A program made the translations under genes and the position numbers. This document shows positions 1 to 9,743 of a DNA stretch of 57,936 nt, piece after piece; position 1 is the first letter of the stretch, and each line of letters starts with the position of its first letter. The notes below the pieces were generated by a model that did not search any database, was not told where the DNA came from, and was given only the letters and a program-made list of their open reading frames with translations. Source of the stretch: Microbacteriaceae bacterium (GTDB lineage Bacteria > Actinomycetota > Actinomycetes > Actinomycetales > Microbacteriaceae); NCBI GenBank assembly GCA_947453465.1, contig CANGGL010000004.1, positions 1 to 57,936 of the forward strand. Reading direction: 5' to 3'.

Positions 1-2
1 GA

Positions 3-116
3 ATGATAGGCAACAACGACTGCAAGGTCGTGAAGTGTGCGATTTTTACGCGAGCCGACCACACCCAAACGGACAACCGAAAAGCCGACGTGATAATCCC
101 CGTCACGTTCAAATAG
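3..116 (+). CDS. 3' end of a secreted-protein gene, truncated by window edge; NCS/HtaA-associated-like beta-domain tail
   Basis: Frame 3 reads ...MIGNNDCKVVKCAIFTRADHTQTDNRKADVIIPVTFK*; the pattern DCxxVxCxIxxRxDH...IPVTF matches the downstream CDS at 142-840. Confidence 0.6.
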   Translation: MIGNNDCKVVKCAIFTRADHTQTDNRKADVIIPVTFK

Positions 117-141
117 CCCCACCCCAACCCCAAGGAGAAAC

Positions 142-840
142 ATGAACAAGAACCGTTTTGCAAGCATCGCAGTGGCGGCCCTAACCGCAGTGGCGGCATT
201 GGCCTCAGCCGCACCGGCACAGGCAGCTGACTTTGGTGTGACCGCCGACAAGACTCAGCACCTAACCGTTGCCGGCGACATCGTTACCGTCACCGCGGCA
301 AATGTTCCTGCAGGTCAGGGCATCTATCTGCGTCTGTGCGCAGGAACCCTGGCCGATGTTGCCAAGGCCCGCCCAGCAGACTGCGTTGGCATGGACAAGA
401 CCGTCTGGGCTTCAACCGCAGCGTCATCAATTGCGCAGCACGCCAGCGATGCCACCCAACCACTCAAGGTCTCGGTAGTTGCTCAGTTCACCTCGGGTGG
501 CAAGACCATCGACTGCACCATGGTTGCCTGTGGCATCCACGTGCGCCGCGACCACCTAGGTGGCTCAACCGACTTCAGCCTCGACCGTTTCATCCCGGTC
601 ACCTTCGGTGCCCCGGTCCCAGCTGCACACCCATCGGTGGTTGCTGGCAAGGTTCAGATTCACGTTGCTGATGCAAACGGCCAGACCGTGACCTTTGTGG
701 TTGCTGGCAAGAAGTATGTTCGTACCGTCAACTCAGACAGCTACACCTTCACCGTGGCTGCAGCCAAGGGTGCAAAGTCAGTCAAGGTTGCCGCAGTGCT
801 TGCGTCACGCTCAATCGGCGCCGCGACCTTGAAGTTCTAG
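142..840 (+). CDS. Secreted protein with signal peptide, neocarzinostatin-like / HtaA-associated beta-sandwich domain, unknown function
   Basis: Signal peptide MNKNRFASIAVAALTAVAALASAAPAQA; AGGAGAAAC RBS; DCTMVACGIHVRRDHLGGSTDFSLDRFIPVTF motif. Confidence 0.75.
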   Translation: MNKNRFASIAVAALTAVAALASAAPAQAADFGVTADKTQHLTVAGDIVTVTAANVPAGQGIYLRLCAGTLADVAKARPADCVGMDKTVWASTAASSIAQHASDATQPLKVSVVAQFTSGGKTIDCTMVACGIHVRRDHLGGSTDFSLDRFIPVTFGAPVPAAHPSVVAGKVQIHVADANGQTVTFVVAGKKYVRTVNSDSYTFTVAAAKGAKSVKVAAVLASRSIGAATLKF

Positions 841-1406
841 TTAGATGAGCTGGCCACTAGGCCGGCAACGGTGAATTGCTCGAGGGCAGCGGCTTCTCTA
901 ATGAACTCGCTGCCTTCGTCAATTCGCTTAGCGGCTGCCGCAACCGATGCAAAAATCAGGTGAGCGGTGGCCGTTACATCTTTAACGCCAATTTCACCGA
1001 TTGGGCTGAGCAGGGCAAACATAAAGTGACCGTGCATGGCATTGATCATGCCTCGTGATTCCTCAGGCAGCGAGGCTGTTGAAATCTCACGGATGATTCG
1101 GTGCTCGGCGCTCGCCAGGTGAGCGAGCGAATAGTGAATCCAAATCCTGATTCGTTCCATCGGGTCTTTTAGCCCCTCGATGTGACGCTCGATGGCATTG
1201 CTGAGGTCGGCCATCTCGTTGATGACCAGTTCGGCAAGAACATGCTCTTTCGAAGCAAAGTATTGATAGATCGCAGGGCGGCTTAGGCCGGTGGCCTCGG
1301 CGAGTTCTGCCATCGAGACTGCATCTACGCCATCGCGCGCAATCAGGCCCTGAGCGGCTTCAAGAATTGCCTCTTGGCGCTCATCGCTGATTCGGGTTGG
1401 GGTCAC
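837..1406 (-). CDS. TetR/AcrR family transcriptional regulator
   Basis: N-terminal HTH ...RQEAILEAAQGLIARDGVDAVSMAELAEATGLSRPAIYQYFASKEHVLAEL. Confidence 0.9.
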   Translation of the reverse strand: MTPTRISDERQEAILEAAQGLIARDGVDAVSMAELAEATGLSRPAIYQYFASKEHVLAELVINEMADLSNAIERHIEGLKDPMERIRIWIHYSLAHLASAEHRIIREISTASLPEESRGMINAMHGHFMFALLSPIGEIGVKDVTATAHLIFASVAAAAKRIDEGSEFIREAAALEQFTVAGLVASSSN

Positions 1407-1480
1407 GGTCTATCTAACGGTTGGTCGGTGCCGAGTATTCCTAGGGGGTTCAGATTCTCAGGAAAGGTGGGAGCGCCGTT

Positions 1481-2386
1481 TTAGGCAACTTCGCTGGTGA
1501 GGCGCTCGACGAGCTCGGCATACTTATCGGCGGTCTGCGCAACAATCTCGGCAGGCAGCACCGGAGGGGTGCCGTGCTTGTCCCAGTTTTCGGCCAACCA
1601 GTTGCGAACAATCTGCTTGTCGAAAGACTCTTTGCGCTCGCCGCGGTCCCACGCTGCACGGCTCCAGTAACGGCTTGAGTCAGGGGTCAAAACCTCATCG
1701 CCAAGTGTGATTGTGCCCGAGACACCGTTGAACTCAACCACGTCATTGCGGTTGTTTGGGTCAATGCCAAACTCAAACTTGGTGTCGGCAAGAATCAGAC
1801 CGGCGTGTTCAGCAAGCTCACTGGCCTGCTTGAAAACCTTGAGGCTGAGGTCGCGCAGCTTGGCCGCGTTCTCGGCACCAACCAGTTCGACAACGCGCTC
1901 AAAAGTGATGTTCTCGTCGTGCTCGCCCATCGGGGCCTTCCAGGCCGGGGTGAAAATTGGCTCTGGCAATTTGCCGCCGAAGGTCAAACCCTCGGGCAGT
2001 TTGATGCCGCAAATCTCGCCGGTGGCCTGGTATTCCTGCCAGCCCGAACCGCTGATGTAGCCACGAACAACGCACTCCACCGGAAACATCTCAAGCTTCT
2101 TGGCGATCGTGGCACGCCCGGCGACCTCTGCCGGAACCTCAACCTCGGCGGCCAAGTGGTTCGGCACATCCAGGCGGTCAAACCACCAGTTGGTGAGGGT
2201 GGTGAGGTGCTTGCCCTTGCCGGTTATGGCTGGTTCAAGAATCTGGTCAAAAGCGCTCACGCGGTCAGAAGCAACCACCATGATTAGGTGGCTCAGGCTA
2301 GTTTGCTCACTCTCATAGAGGTCGCGAACCTTGCCCGAGTAAACGTGCACCCAGTTGTCGACATGCTGCGCGTTCTGCTCGCCCAT
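1481..2386 (-). CDS. purC: Phosphoribosylaminoimidazole-succinocarboxamide synthase
   Basis: SAICAR synthetase motifs (YSGKVRDLYE, SDRVSAFD, ECVVRGYISGSGWQEY); adjacent to purD. Confidence 0.96.
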   Translation of the reverse strand: MGEQNAQHVDNWVHVYSGKVRDLYESEQTSLSHLIMVVASDRVSAFDQILEPAITGKGKHLTTLTNWWFDRLDVPNHLAAEVEVPAEVAGRATIAKKLEMFPVECVVRGYISGSGWQEYQATGEICGIKLPEGLTFGGKLPEPIFTPAWKAPMGEHDENITFERVVELVGAENAAKLRDLSLKVFKQASELAEHAGLILADTKFEFGIDPNNRNDVVEFNGVSGTITLGDEVLTPDSSRYWSRAAWDRGERKESFDKQIVRNWLAENWDKHGTPPVLPAEIVAQTADKYAELVERLTSEVA

Positions 2387-3657
2387 TAGTTGGCAACCTT
2401 TGCCGCGATGTCTTTGCGGTAGTGCGAGCCTTCGAGGTGAATCTTGGCAATTGCTTCATAGGCGTGGTGGCGAGCGTGGGCAAAAGTCTGGTTCATGGCA
2501 ACCACGCTGAGCACTCGGCCGCCGGTGGCAACGATGTGCTCCTTGCCGGTTTCAGGGTCGGTGGCAAAAGCCGTCGCCGCGTGGCAGATCTCAACGTGAG
2601 GGTTGCTCTCGGCCTCGGCCAGGTGCTTGATTGGGCGGTTTGGCGCCGAAGTGTCTGGGTATCCCTCGCTGGCGAGCACCACGGTGATTGCAACATCCTT
2701 GGTGAAATCAGGGTTGGTGGCACCGTTTAGGCCACCAGTTGCCGCCTTATATAGAAGGTTGCTTAGTGAGCTGGTCAGGCGGCGAAGCACAACCTGAGTC
2801 TCTGGGTCGCCGAAGCGGGCGTTGAATTCAATCACACGGATGCCGCGCTCGGTGAGAATCAGGCCGCAGTAGAGGAGGCCAACAAACGGTGTGCCGAGTT
2901 TGACCATCTCGTCAACGGTTGGCTGAGCCACATCGCGCTGGACTTCTTCAACGAAGCCCTCTGGTAGCCAAGGCAGTGGGCTATAGGCACCCATGCCTCC
3001 GGTGTTCGGGCCCTCATCGTTGTCATAGGCACGCTTGAAATCTTGAGCCGGGCTAAGTGGCACAACGGTTTTGCCGTCGGCGAGGAAGAACAGGCTGACC
3101 TCTTGGCCGGCCAGATACTCTTCAACCAAAATGCCGATGTCCATGAACTTCTCGGCGTGAGCCAAGGCAGCGTCGCGGTCGTTGGTGACAATGACGCCCT
3201 TGCCCGCGGCCAGGCCATCGGCCTTGATCACGTATGGGGCACCGAACTCATCCATGGCGTCGGCCACTTCATCGATGGTCTTGCATTCGCGAGCCATGCC
3301 GGTTGGCACACCAGCTGCGGCCATGACCTCTTTGGCAAAAGACTTTGAACCCTCAAGCTGAGCGGCGGCCTGGCTTGGACCGAAAACAGCGATGCCCTCT
3401 GAGCGCAGTGCGTCTGAAACGCCGGCAACCAATGGGGCCTCTGGGCCGATGATGACCAACTCGGTGCCGTGCTCAAGAGCAAACTTGGCGACCTCAAGCG
3501 GGTCGTTTGGGTTAAGCGATGGCACGCAGTGAGCGTCTGCCGAGATTCCGGCGTTGCCAGGTGCAACGGTCAGGTCATCCTTTGCAGTGCCGGTGCGCAG
3601 AAGCGCCTTAACGATTGCGTGCTCGCGAGCGCCTGCGCCCAAAACTAGAATCTTCAC
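2386..3657 (-). CDS. purD: Phosphoribosylamine--glycine ligase
   Basis: MKILVLGAGAREHAI..., ATP-grasp motifs, EFNARFGDPETQVVL. Confidence 0.97.
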   Translation of the reverse strand: MKILVLGAGAREHAIVKALLRTGTAKDDLTVAPGNAGISADAHCVPSLNPNDPLEVAKFALEHGTELVIIGPEAPLVAGVSDALRSEGIAVFGPSQAAAQLEGSKSFAKEVMAAAGVPTGMARECKTIDEVADAMDEFGAPYVIKADGLAAGKGVIVTNDRDAALAHAEKFMDIGILVEEYLAGQEVSLFFLADGKTVVPLSPAQDFKRAYDNDEGPNTGGMGAYSPLPWLPEGFVEEVQRDVAQPTVDEMVKLGTPFVGLLYCGLILTERGIRVIEFNARFGDPETQVVLRRLTSSLSNLLYKAATGGLNGATNPDFTKDVAITVVLASEGYPDTSAPNRPIKHLAEAESNPHVEICHAATAFATDPETGKEHIVATGGRVLSVVAMNQTFAHARHHAYEAIAKIHLEGSHYRKDIAAKVAN

Positions 3658-3698
3658 TCGACAAGTTTAGCCGAGGCCGTGTGTGACAAACTGGGCTC

Positions 3699-4805
3699 AT
3701 GCTGTTGATCGCGCTGGTTTTGGCCCTGGGGCTGCTTGGCCCGCTTCTCGCCATTCCGCGCCGGCTGGCCGTGCCGGTTGCCATCGGTGAAATTATGGTG
3801 GGCGTTGCCGCCGGAGTTTCGGGCTTCAATTGGGTCGATGGCACAGACCCAACGGTCAAGCTTCTATCGCAAATCGGCTTTGCCCTGGTCATGATGATGA
3901 GCGCCAGCAGCATCAGCCTGCCCGAGGTTGCCAAGAGTGCCGTGATCGGCAAGGCGGCCAGGAACGTTGCCATTTCGCTGTTCCCGGCGGTAGGCATCGC
4001 GTTTGCAATCGCAAGCTTCACCGGCTTTGACCTGGTCTGGGTTTTTGCCATCATCATGTTTTCAAGCTCGGCGGCCATCATTCTGCCTGCCTTTGCCGGT
4101 GCCCGCAGAACCCCGATGTTTTTGCTGTTCAGCACTCAGGTGGCGTTGGCCGACCTCATCTCCATTGTTTCGTTGCCGCTGGCAATAAAGGGTGCAAACT
4201 TTGCGCTAGTGATTGCCGGCGCAGCCATCATCGCGGTTGCGGCCTGGGTGATTTACCAGGTGCTCAACCGCTTCAATGCCAATGGCCGATGGGAGGTTGT
4301 CCGCAGCCTCTCGAAGAAGCGCCGCTTTGGGCTCGAGCTGCGCATCAGTCTGATTGTGCTTTTGGTGATGGCCGGGGTTTCGCAGGTTTTCGGCGTGACC
4401 GTGCTCATCGCCGGGTTTGCCTTTGGTCTGGCCTTTGGCGCCAACGGCCTGCCGCGCCGGCTGGGCAATCAGATTTTTGCCGTTACCGAGGGTTTCTTCT
4501 CACCGCTGTTTTTTGTGGTGCTTGGGTCGCAGATCGACATCCGTGCACTGTTTATTGACCCACAACTGCTGTTTATTTCTGCCGCGCTATTTGCCGGTGC
4601 AATCATCACCCATTTGAGTGCCGCGCTGGTGCGCTTGCCGGTGAACTTTGCCGTTGCCTCGGCCGCTCAACTTGGTGTGCCAACCGCGGTCATCGCCATC
4701 GGGCAGCAGTCGGGTTTAATTTCGTCTGGCCAAGCCGCCGCAATTATGTTGGCGGCGCTGCTAACTATCGGAGCGACGTTAGTGACCCGTCGCCAGATTC
4801 ACTAG
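3699..4805 (+). CDS. Cation:proton antiporter (CPA2/Kef-like) membrane protein
   Basis: ~11 hydrophobic segments, Na/H exchanger-type layout. Confidence 0.75.
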   Translation: MLLIALVLALGLLGPLLAIPRRLAVPVAIGEIMVGVAAGVSGFNWVDGTDPTVKLLSQIGFALVMMMSASSISLPEVAKSAVIGKAARNVAISLFPAVGIAFAIASFTGFDLVWVFAIIMFSSSAAIILPAFAGARRTPMFLLFSTQVALADLISIVSLPLAIKGANFALVIAGAAIIAVAAWVIYQVLNRFNANGRWEVVRSLSKKRRFGLELRISLIVLLVMAGVSQVFGVTVLIAGFAFGLAFGANGLPRRLGNQIFAVTEGFFSPLFFVVLGSQIDIRALFIDPQLLFISAALFAGAIITHLSAALVRLPVNFAVASAAQLGVPTAVIAIGQQSGLISSGQAAAIMLAALLTIGATLVTRRQIH

Positions 4806-5420
4806 CAGCCAGGCTGAGACACCCAAAATCATGCAGCCACCAACCGCAACGATGGAGTGCAGGCGCTTCGGTTCGTTTAAAATCCAATCGCGAACAGCCG
4901 CCGCGGTGAGCACATAAACGGCATCACTCAGGGTGCCGATGATCTCAAAGAGTGCCCCGAGCAACAAAAACTGAATCACAAAATTGCCGGCCGGGTTGAT
5001 GAACTGCGGCAGCACAGCGGTGAAGAAGACCGCGGTCTTTGGGTTGCTCAGGCCAACTAGAAAACCCTCGCGAAAAATCTTGCCCAGTGGTTTTTTGGCG
5101 TCACTCGCACTCATGATGTTGGCGTGCTGTTTGCCCGCGCCGCGCACGGTTTTGAAGCCTAGATAGCCGAGATAAAGCACGCCGCCAATCTTGATGACCT
5201 CGAGCAACCAGGGCAGTGCGGTGACCAAGCCATACAAGCCAAAAGCGGTGCCAACCACCCAAACGCTGGTGCCCACCGAGTTGGCAACCACGGTGACCAA
5301 CCCGGATGAACGGCCGAGCGCAAGCGTGCGCCCGATGGCGAAAACCACGCTTGGCCCAGGAATCACAATGATCACGAGGGCTGTGATCAAGAACATGATC
5401 ATCGCGGCAAGGGTAGGCAT
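4779..5420 (-). CDS. LysE family translocator (RhtB-like)
   Basis: IPGPSVVFAIGRTLALGRSSGLVTVVANSVGTSVW; SNPKTAVFFTAVLPQF. Confidence 0.9.
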   Translation of the reverse strand: MPTLAAMIMFLITALVIIVIPGPSVVFAIGRTLALGRSSGLVTVVANSVGTSVWVVGTAFGLYGLVTALPWLLEVIKIGGVLYLGYLGFKTVRGAGKQHANIMSASDAKKPLGKIFREGFLVGLSNPKTAVFFTAVLPQFINPAGNFVIQFLLLGALFEIIGTLSDAVYVLTAAAVRDWILNEPKRLHSIVAVGGCMILGVSAWLLVNLATGH

Positions 5421-5478
5421 GGGTCAAGTCTAAAGTTTTCGAATGCTTGGCCTTCGGCCAACATGACAAACTAGGGGA

Positions 5479-5811
5479 ATGGCAAGACGAAGAATTAAGC
5501 GCGAAGACGGGCTGGCGGCAATTGCGGCTGGAGACTTGACGACAGCAGTGCGCTTCTTGCTCGAAGAACTTGCCGAGAAGGCACCGGGTAACTCGGTTGA
5601 GGTTCGTGTGCCCCCGTTGGGTGCCACCCAATGCATCGAAGGGCCGCGTCACACCAGAGGCACCCCGCCAAACGTGGTGGAGATGTCGCCAGAGACTTGG
5701 TTTGCCGTTGCCACCGGCGCCATGAGCTGGGCCGGCGCGGTTGCCGCCGGCAAAGTTTCTGCCTCGGGTACGCGTGCCGACCTGGCCGACGTGCTGCCGC
5801 TTAGGCCTTAA
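5479..5811 (+). CDS. Sterol carrier family protein (actinobacterial, purF-proximal)
   Basis: VRVPPLGATQCIEGPRHTRGTPPNVVEMSPETWFAVATG. Confidence 0.8.
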   Translation: MARRRIKREDGLAAIAAGDLTTAVRFLLEELAEKAPGNSVEVRVPPLGATQCIEGPRHTRGTPPNVVEMSPETWFAVATGAMSWAGAVAAGKVSASGTRADLADVLPLRP

Positions 5812-6586
5812 TTTCATCCTTCTTGGTAACGCTCAAGAACGCCACCGAGAACAAGATCAGGGCCAAGAAGACATAGCTGGTGTTGGTGGCGCCAAAGCCC
5901 AAGCCGCCATCCGCAGGGTTCTGTGAGAGCAGGTCGCCAAGCGATGCACCCAAAGGGCGGGTGAGGATGTAGACCACCCAAAAGCCCGTGACTTCGCTAA
6001 CCAAACCGCGCTTCCAAAGCAGCGCCACCAGGGCAATTCCGGCGGCAAAGATGGCCAGCGAAAGGCCAAAGCCAAGGTTGAAAGATTCGGCAAACTGGTC
6101 GCCGGCCGAGGTGCCGAGAGCAAAGGTAAAGAGAATGGCCAACCAATAAAAGGCCTCGCGCTTGCGAGTCTTGATCGACTTCATCGCCAGGGTGCGCTCT
6201 TGGCGGTGCCAGATGGCGAAGATGCCAATCAAGATTGCACCGAAGATCACTGTGGTGACCCAGAGTTCAACACCAAGCCCATCGTGCAGGTTGTCTGTGA
6301 TGAGCGTGCCGGCCACCGAAATTAGCACAATGGTCAACCAATAAATCACCGGGATGTAGCGGCGCACGGAAAACTGAATGATCAGCATGATAGCCAGAGC
6401 GCTTGCCGTAATCAGCGAGATAACCTGCAATCCCTGGGCGTCGCTTAGGTTGAAGGCTCCGGCTAGGTTGCCGTTGAGGAAGTCTGCAAAGGTCTCGCCG
6501 ACCGTGGTGGCCAACACCTTGATGATCCAAAAAAATGCGGTAACCGCCGGAACTTTGACCATCAGGTCTTTACGCAATGAAGTCAT
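5801..6586 (-). CDS. DUF347-like membrane protein (COG4705 type)
   Basis: Repeated TTVGETFADFLN / LGTSAGDQFAESF / RPLGASLGDLLS motifs with TM pairs. Confidence 0.8.
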   Translation of the reverse strand: MTSLRKDLMVKVPAVTAFFWIIKVLATTVGETFADFLNGNLAGAFNLSDAQGLQVISLITASALAIMLIIQFSVRRYIPVIYWLTIVLISVAGTLITDNLHDGLGVELWVTTVIFGAILIGIFAIWHRQERTLAMKSIKTRKREAFYWLAILFTFALGTSAGDQFAESFNLGFGLSLAIFAAGIALVALLWKRGLVSEVTGFWVVYILTRPLGASLGDLLSQNPADGGLGFGATNTSYVFLALILFSVAFLSVTKKDEIKA

Positions 6587-6676
6587 CGCATCAGTTTAGC
6601 CAGTAAGCCTGAGAGGCGGCTGTGAGTGAAAAAACTCGCATCCCAACCGCACCGCAAACTGACCCATAATTGGTCC

Positions 6677-6988
6677 ATGGCCGAATACGACAAATCTCCA
6701 GAGCGCACCAGCGCTGCAACCACATTGAAGACTGAGCAGATTCAGATTCGTCGCTCTCCGAAGTATTTCCCATTCCTCTTGACCGGCGGAATTCTCGGCC
6801 TGATCATCGCCTTTGCACTCAACGCCAGCATCGCGCCAGAGGCACGCAGCGCGGCACCCATCCTTGGTTATTTGGTTGCCTTCTCGGTGGCCATCGGTGC
6901 GGGGCTCGGAGTGGTCGCGGCGATCATCCTTGACCGAATTGGGGCATCTCGTTCGAAGACCCTGGAAGCCACTAAACTAGAGGGGTAA
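6677..6988 (+). CDS. Small two-TM conserved membrane protein, unknown function
   Basis: MAEYDKSPERTS... start preferred over the track start at 6626; two hydrophobic helices. Confidence 0.7.
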   Translation: MAEYDKSPERTSAATTLKTEQIQIRRSPKYFPFLLTGGILGLIIAFALNASIAPEARSAAPILGYLVAFSVAIGAGLGVVAAIILDRIGASRSKTLEATKLEG

Positions 6989-7039
6989 CGGCCTGAGAAA
7001 ACCGGGTTACGCCCCACCTCTAAATGACAGGAAACTGCC

Positions 7040-8614
7040 TTGCTTCGTGGCGACGGAAAACTAAATCTCGACATTGCTGTAAGCGATGACGACAAGTCAC
7101 CTCAAGACCAATGCGGCGTATTCGGCGTATGGGCACCGGGCGAAGAAGTTGCCAAACTAGCCTTCTTCGGCCTCTATTCACTTCAGCACCGCGGACAAGA
7201 ATCTGCGGGCATCGCCACCTCTGATGGCAAGAAAATCTTGGTCTACAAAGACATGGGTTTGGTCTCGCAGGTCTTCTCGGAGTCGGCACTCGAGAGCCTG
7301 GTTGGGCACATCGCAGTTGGCCATAACCGCTATTCAACCACCGGTGCATCACACTGGCGCAACGCGCAGCCGACCCTTGGCCGCACCTCGGCCGGCACCG
7401 TGGCACTTGCTCACAACGGCAACCTGACCAACACCGCAGACCTGCTTGATCTGCTCAAGGCTCGATACCCAAACCAGGGCACCAATGAGATCACCGGTGG
7501 AAACACCACCGACACCGCTGTGCTCACCGCACTGATGGCCGGCGACCAAGACCACTCGCTCGAGGCAACCGCGCTTGAGCTGCTGCCAAAGGTTAAGGGT
7601 GCCTTCTGCCTTGTCTTCATGGATGAGCAGACCTTGTATGCGGCACGCGACCCTCAGGGTGTTCGACCTCTAGTTCTTGGCCGCCTTGACCGTGGTTGGG
7701 TGGTTGCTTCTGAGACCGCAGCACTCGACATCGTTGGTGCCTCACTGGTTCGCGAGATCGAGCCGGGTGAGCTTATTGCCATCGATGAAAACGGCCTGCG
7801 CTCAACCCGATTTGCCGAAACCAAGCGCGCCGGTTGCGTGTTTGAGTATGTCTACCTGGCTCGCCCAGACACAGCCATCAATGGCAAGAACGTTTATGAG
7901 GCTCGCGTTGAGATGGGTCGCCAGCTTGCTCGCGAATACCCGGTCGAAGCCGACCTCGTCATTCCGACCCCTGAATCTGGCACCCCGGCCGCCATCGGTT
8001 TCTCTGAGCAGTCGGGCATCCCATTTGGTCACGGCCTGGTCAAGAACGCCTATGTTGGCCGCACCTTTATTCAGCCTTCGCAGACCATTCGTCAGCGAGG
8101 TATTCGCCTCAAGTTGAACCCGCTGCGCGAGGTCATTCGCGGCAAGCGCATCATCGTTATCGATGACTCAATCGTTCGCGGCAACACCCAGCGTGCCCTG
8201 GTGCAGATGCTGCGTGAGGCCGGTGCCGCCGAGATTCACGTGCGCATTTCATCGCCACCGATCACCTGGCCTTGCTTCTACGGCATCGACTTTGCAACCC
8301 GCGCCGAGCTCATCGCAACCGGCCTTGGGGTCGACGATGTTCGTGCCTCAATCGGTGCAGACAGCCTCGGTTATTTGACCAAGGATGGCATGATTGCCGC
8401 CACGGGTCAGGAAGAGTCGAAGCTTTGCACCGCCTGCTTCACCGGCAAGTACCCAATCGAATTGCCGTTGGCGGCTCGAATGGGCAAGAACTTGCTCGAG
8501 CGCCCAGAGGGCACGCCTTCTGACGACGAAGCGAGCGCTTGCGAGCCAGGGCCAGATTCTGAACTAGACGCAATCGTGCGCAATGCATCGCAACAGGAGA
8601 CTTTGAATGACTAA
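7040..8614 (+). CDS. purF: Amidophosphoribosyltransferase
   Basis: Propeptide then CGVFGVWAPGEEVAKLAFFGLYSLQHRGQESAGIA; PRPP motif IIVIDDSIVRGNT; TTG start. Confidence 0.97.
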   Translation: MLRGDGKLNLDIAVSDDDKSPQDQCGVFGVWAPGEEVAKLAFFGLYSLQHRGQESAGIATSDGKKILVYKDMGLVSQVFSESALESLVGHIAVGHNRYSTTGASHWRNAQPTLGRTSAGTVALAHNGNLTNTADLLDLLKARYPNQGTNEITGGNTTDTAVLTALMAGDQDHSLEATALELLPKVKGAFCLVFMDEQTLYAARDPQGVRPLVLGRLDRGWVVASETAALDIVGASLVREIEPGELIAIDENGLRSTRFAETKRAGCVFEYVYLARPDTAINGKNVYEARVEMGRQLAREYPVEADLVIPTPESGTPAAIGFSEQSGIPFGHGLVKNAYVGRTFIQPSQTIRQRGIRLKLNPLREVIRGKRIIVIDDSIVRGNTQRALVQMLREAGAAEIHVRISSPPITWPCFYGIDFATRAELIATGLGVDDVRASIGADSLGYLTKDGMIAATGQEESKLCTACFTGKYPIELPLAARMGKNLLERPEGTPSDDEASACEPGPDSELDAIVRNASQQETLND

Positions 8615-9710
8615 CGCTTACGCCGCATCCGGTGTTGACACCGAAGCCGGCGACCTAGCCGTCGAACTAATGAAGCGTGCCGTTGGTGCGACTCACAACG
8701 ACCTAGTCATGGGTGGCCTCGGTGGCTTCGCCGGCATGATGGACGTCTCATTCTTGAAGTCTTATGACCGCCCGCTTTTGGCAACCTCAACCGACGGCGT
8801 CGGCACCAAGGTGGCCATCGCTCAGGCAATCGACAAGCACGACACCATCGGCCAAGACCTGGTTGGCATGGTCGTCGACGACATCGTGGTAGTTGGCGCC
8901 AAATCACTCTTCATGACCGATTACATTGCCTGTGGCAAGGTCATTCCTGAGCGCATCGCCGACATCGTTCGCGGCATCGCTGAGGCATGTTCAGCCGTTG
9001 GCGTTGCCCTAGTTGGTGGCGAGACCGCAGAGCACCCGGGCCTTCTGGGCGTTGACGACTATGACGTAGCCGGTGCAGCAGTTGGCGTGGTTGATGCCGC
9101 TAAGTTGCTTGGCCCACAGAACGTGCGCGTTGGCGATGTTGTTTTGGGTATGCAGTCTTCTGGCTTGCACTCAAACGGTTATTCACTGGTTCGCAAGATC
9201 GTTCGCGACATGGGTTATTCATACACCGACCAGGTGCCAGAGTTTGCCGGCATCTCACTTGGTGAAAAGCTTCTCGAGCCAACCGCGCTTTACACAGGCG
9301 TGCTTAACTCACTGCTCGAAAGTGAGCTGGGTTCTGCGGTGCACGCGATGAGCCACATCACTGGCGGCGGCATCGCAGCCAACATCGCGCGCGTTCTGCC
9401 TCAGGGCGTTGCGCTTGATGTTCACCGCTCAACCTGGGCACCTCAAGAGGTCTTCAAGGTTCTTGCCGGCTGGGGTGGATTCTCACTCGAGTCTGTCGAA
9501 GGCACCTGGAACCTTGGCCTCGGCCAGGCAGTTGTGGTTGCCGCCGATAAGGCCGATGAAGTTGCGCACAGCTTGACCAAGCTTGGCGTGCACACCTGGA
9601 ACCTCGGTGAAATCCAGGATGCACCTACCGGCGCGGCACTTGCCGACTACGTTCAGGGTGCCAAGGGTGTTGACGGTGGCGCAGTTCGCCTGGTCGGCGA
9701 ATACAAGTAA
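8607..9710 (+). CDS. purM: Phosphoribosylformylglycinamidine cyclo-ligase
   Basis: AIR synthetase motifs (STDGVGTKVAIAQAIDKHDTIGQDLVGM, LGGETAEHPG-type); 8 nt overlap with purF. Confidence 0.97.
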   Translation: MTNAYAASGVDTEAGDLAVELMKRAVGATHNDLVMGGLGGFAGMMDVSFLKSYDRPLLATSTDGVGTKVAIAQAIDKHDTIGQDLVGMVVDDIVVVGAKSLFMTDYIACGKVIPERIADIVRGIAEACSAVGVALVGGETAEHPGLLGVDDYDVAGAAVGVVDAAKLLGPQNVRVGDVVLGMQSSGLHSNGYSLVRKIVRDMGYSYTDQVPEFAGISLGEKLLEPTALYTGVLNSLLESELGSAVHAMSHITGGGIAANIARVLPQGVALDVHRSTWAPQEVFKVLAGWGGFSLESVEGTWNLGLGQAVVVAADKADEVAHSLTKLGVHTWNLGEIQDAPTGAALADYVQGAKGVDGGAVRLVGEYK

Positions 9711-9743
9711 TTCGCACAACTCTCAGTCAGCTAGCGCAAGTAG

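Noticed and set aside
3608-4135. Minus-strand ORF of 175 aa opposite the antiporter gene
   Set aside because: Antisense shadow ORF of a well-supported membrane-protein gene; no family resemblance, biased composition
5447-5461. TTGGCCTTCGGCCAA hairpin between lysE and the SCP-family gene
   Set aside because: Short 6-bp stem without U-tract; could be chance or a promoter element, not supported as a terminator
5101-5817. Minus-strand ORF of 238 aa
   Set aside because: Out-of-frame shadow of the LysE and SCP-family genes; Arg/His-rich frame-shifted composition
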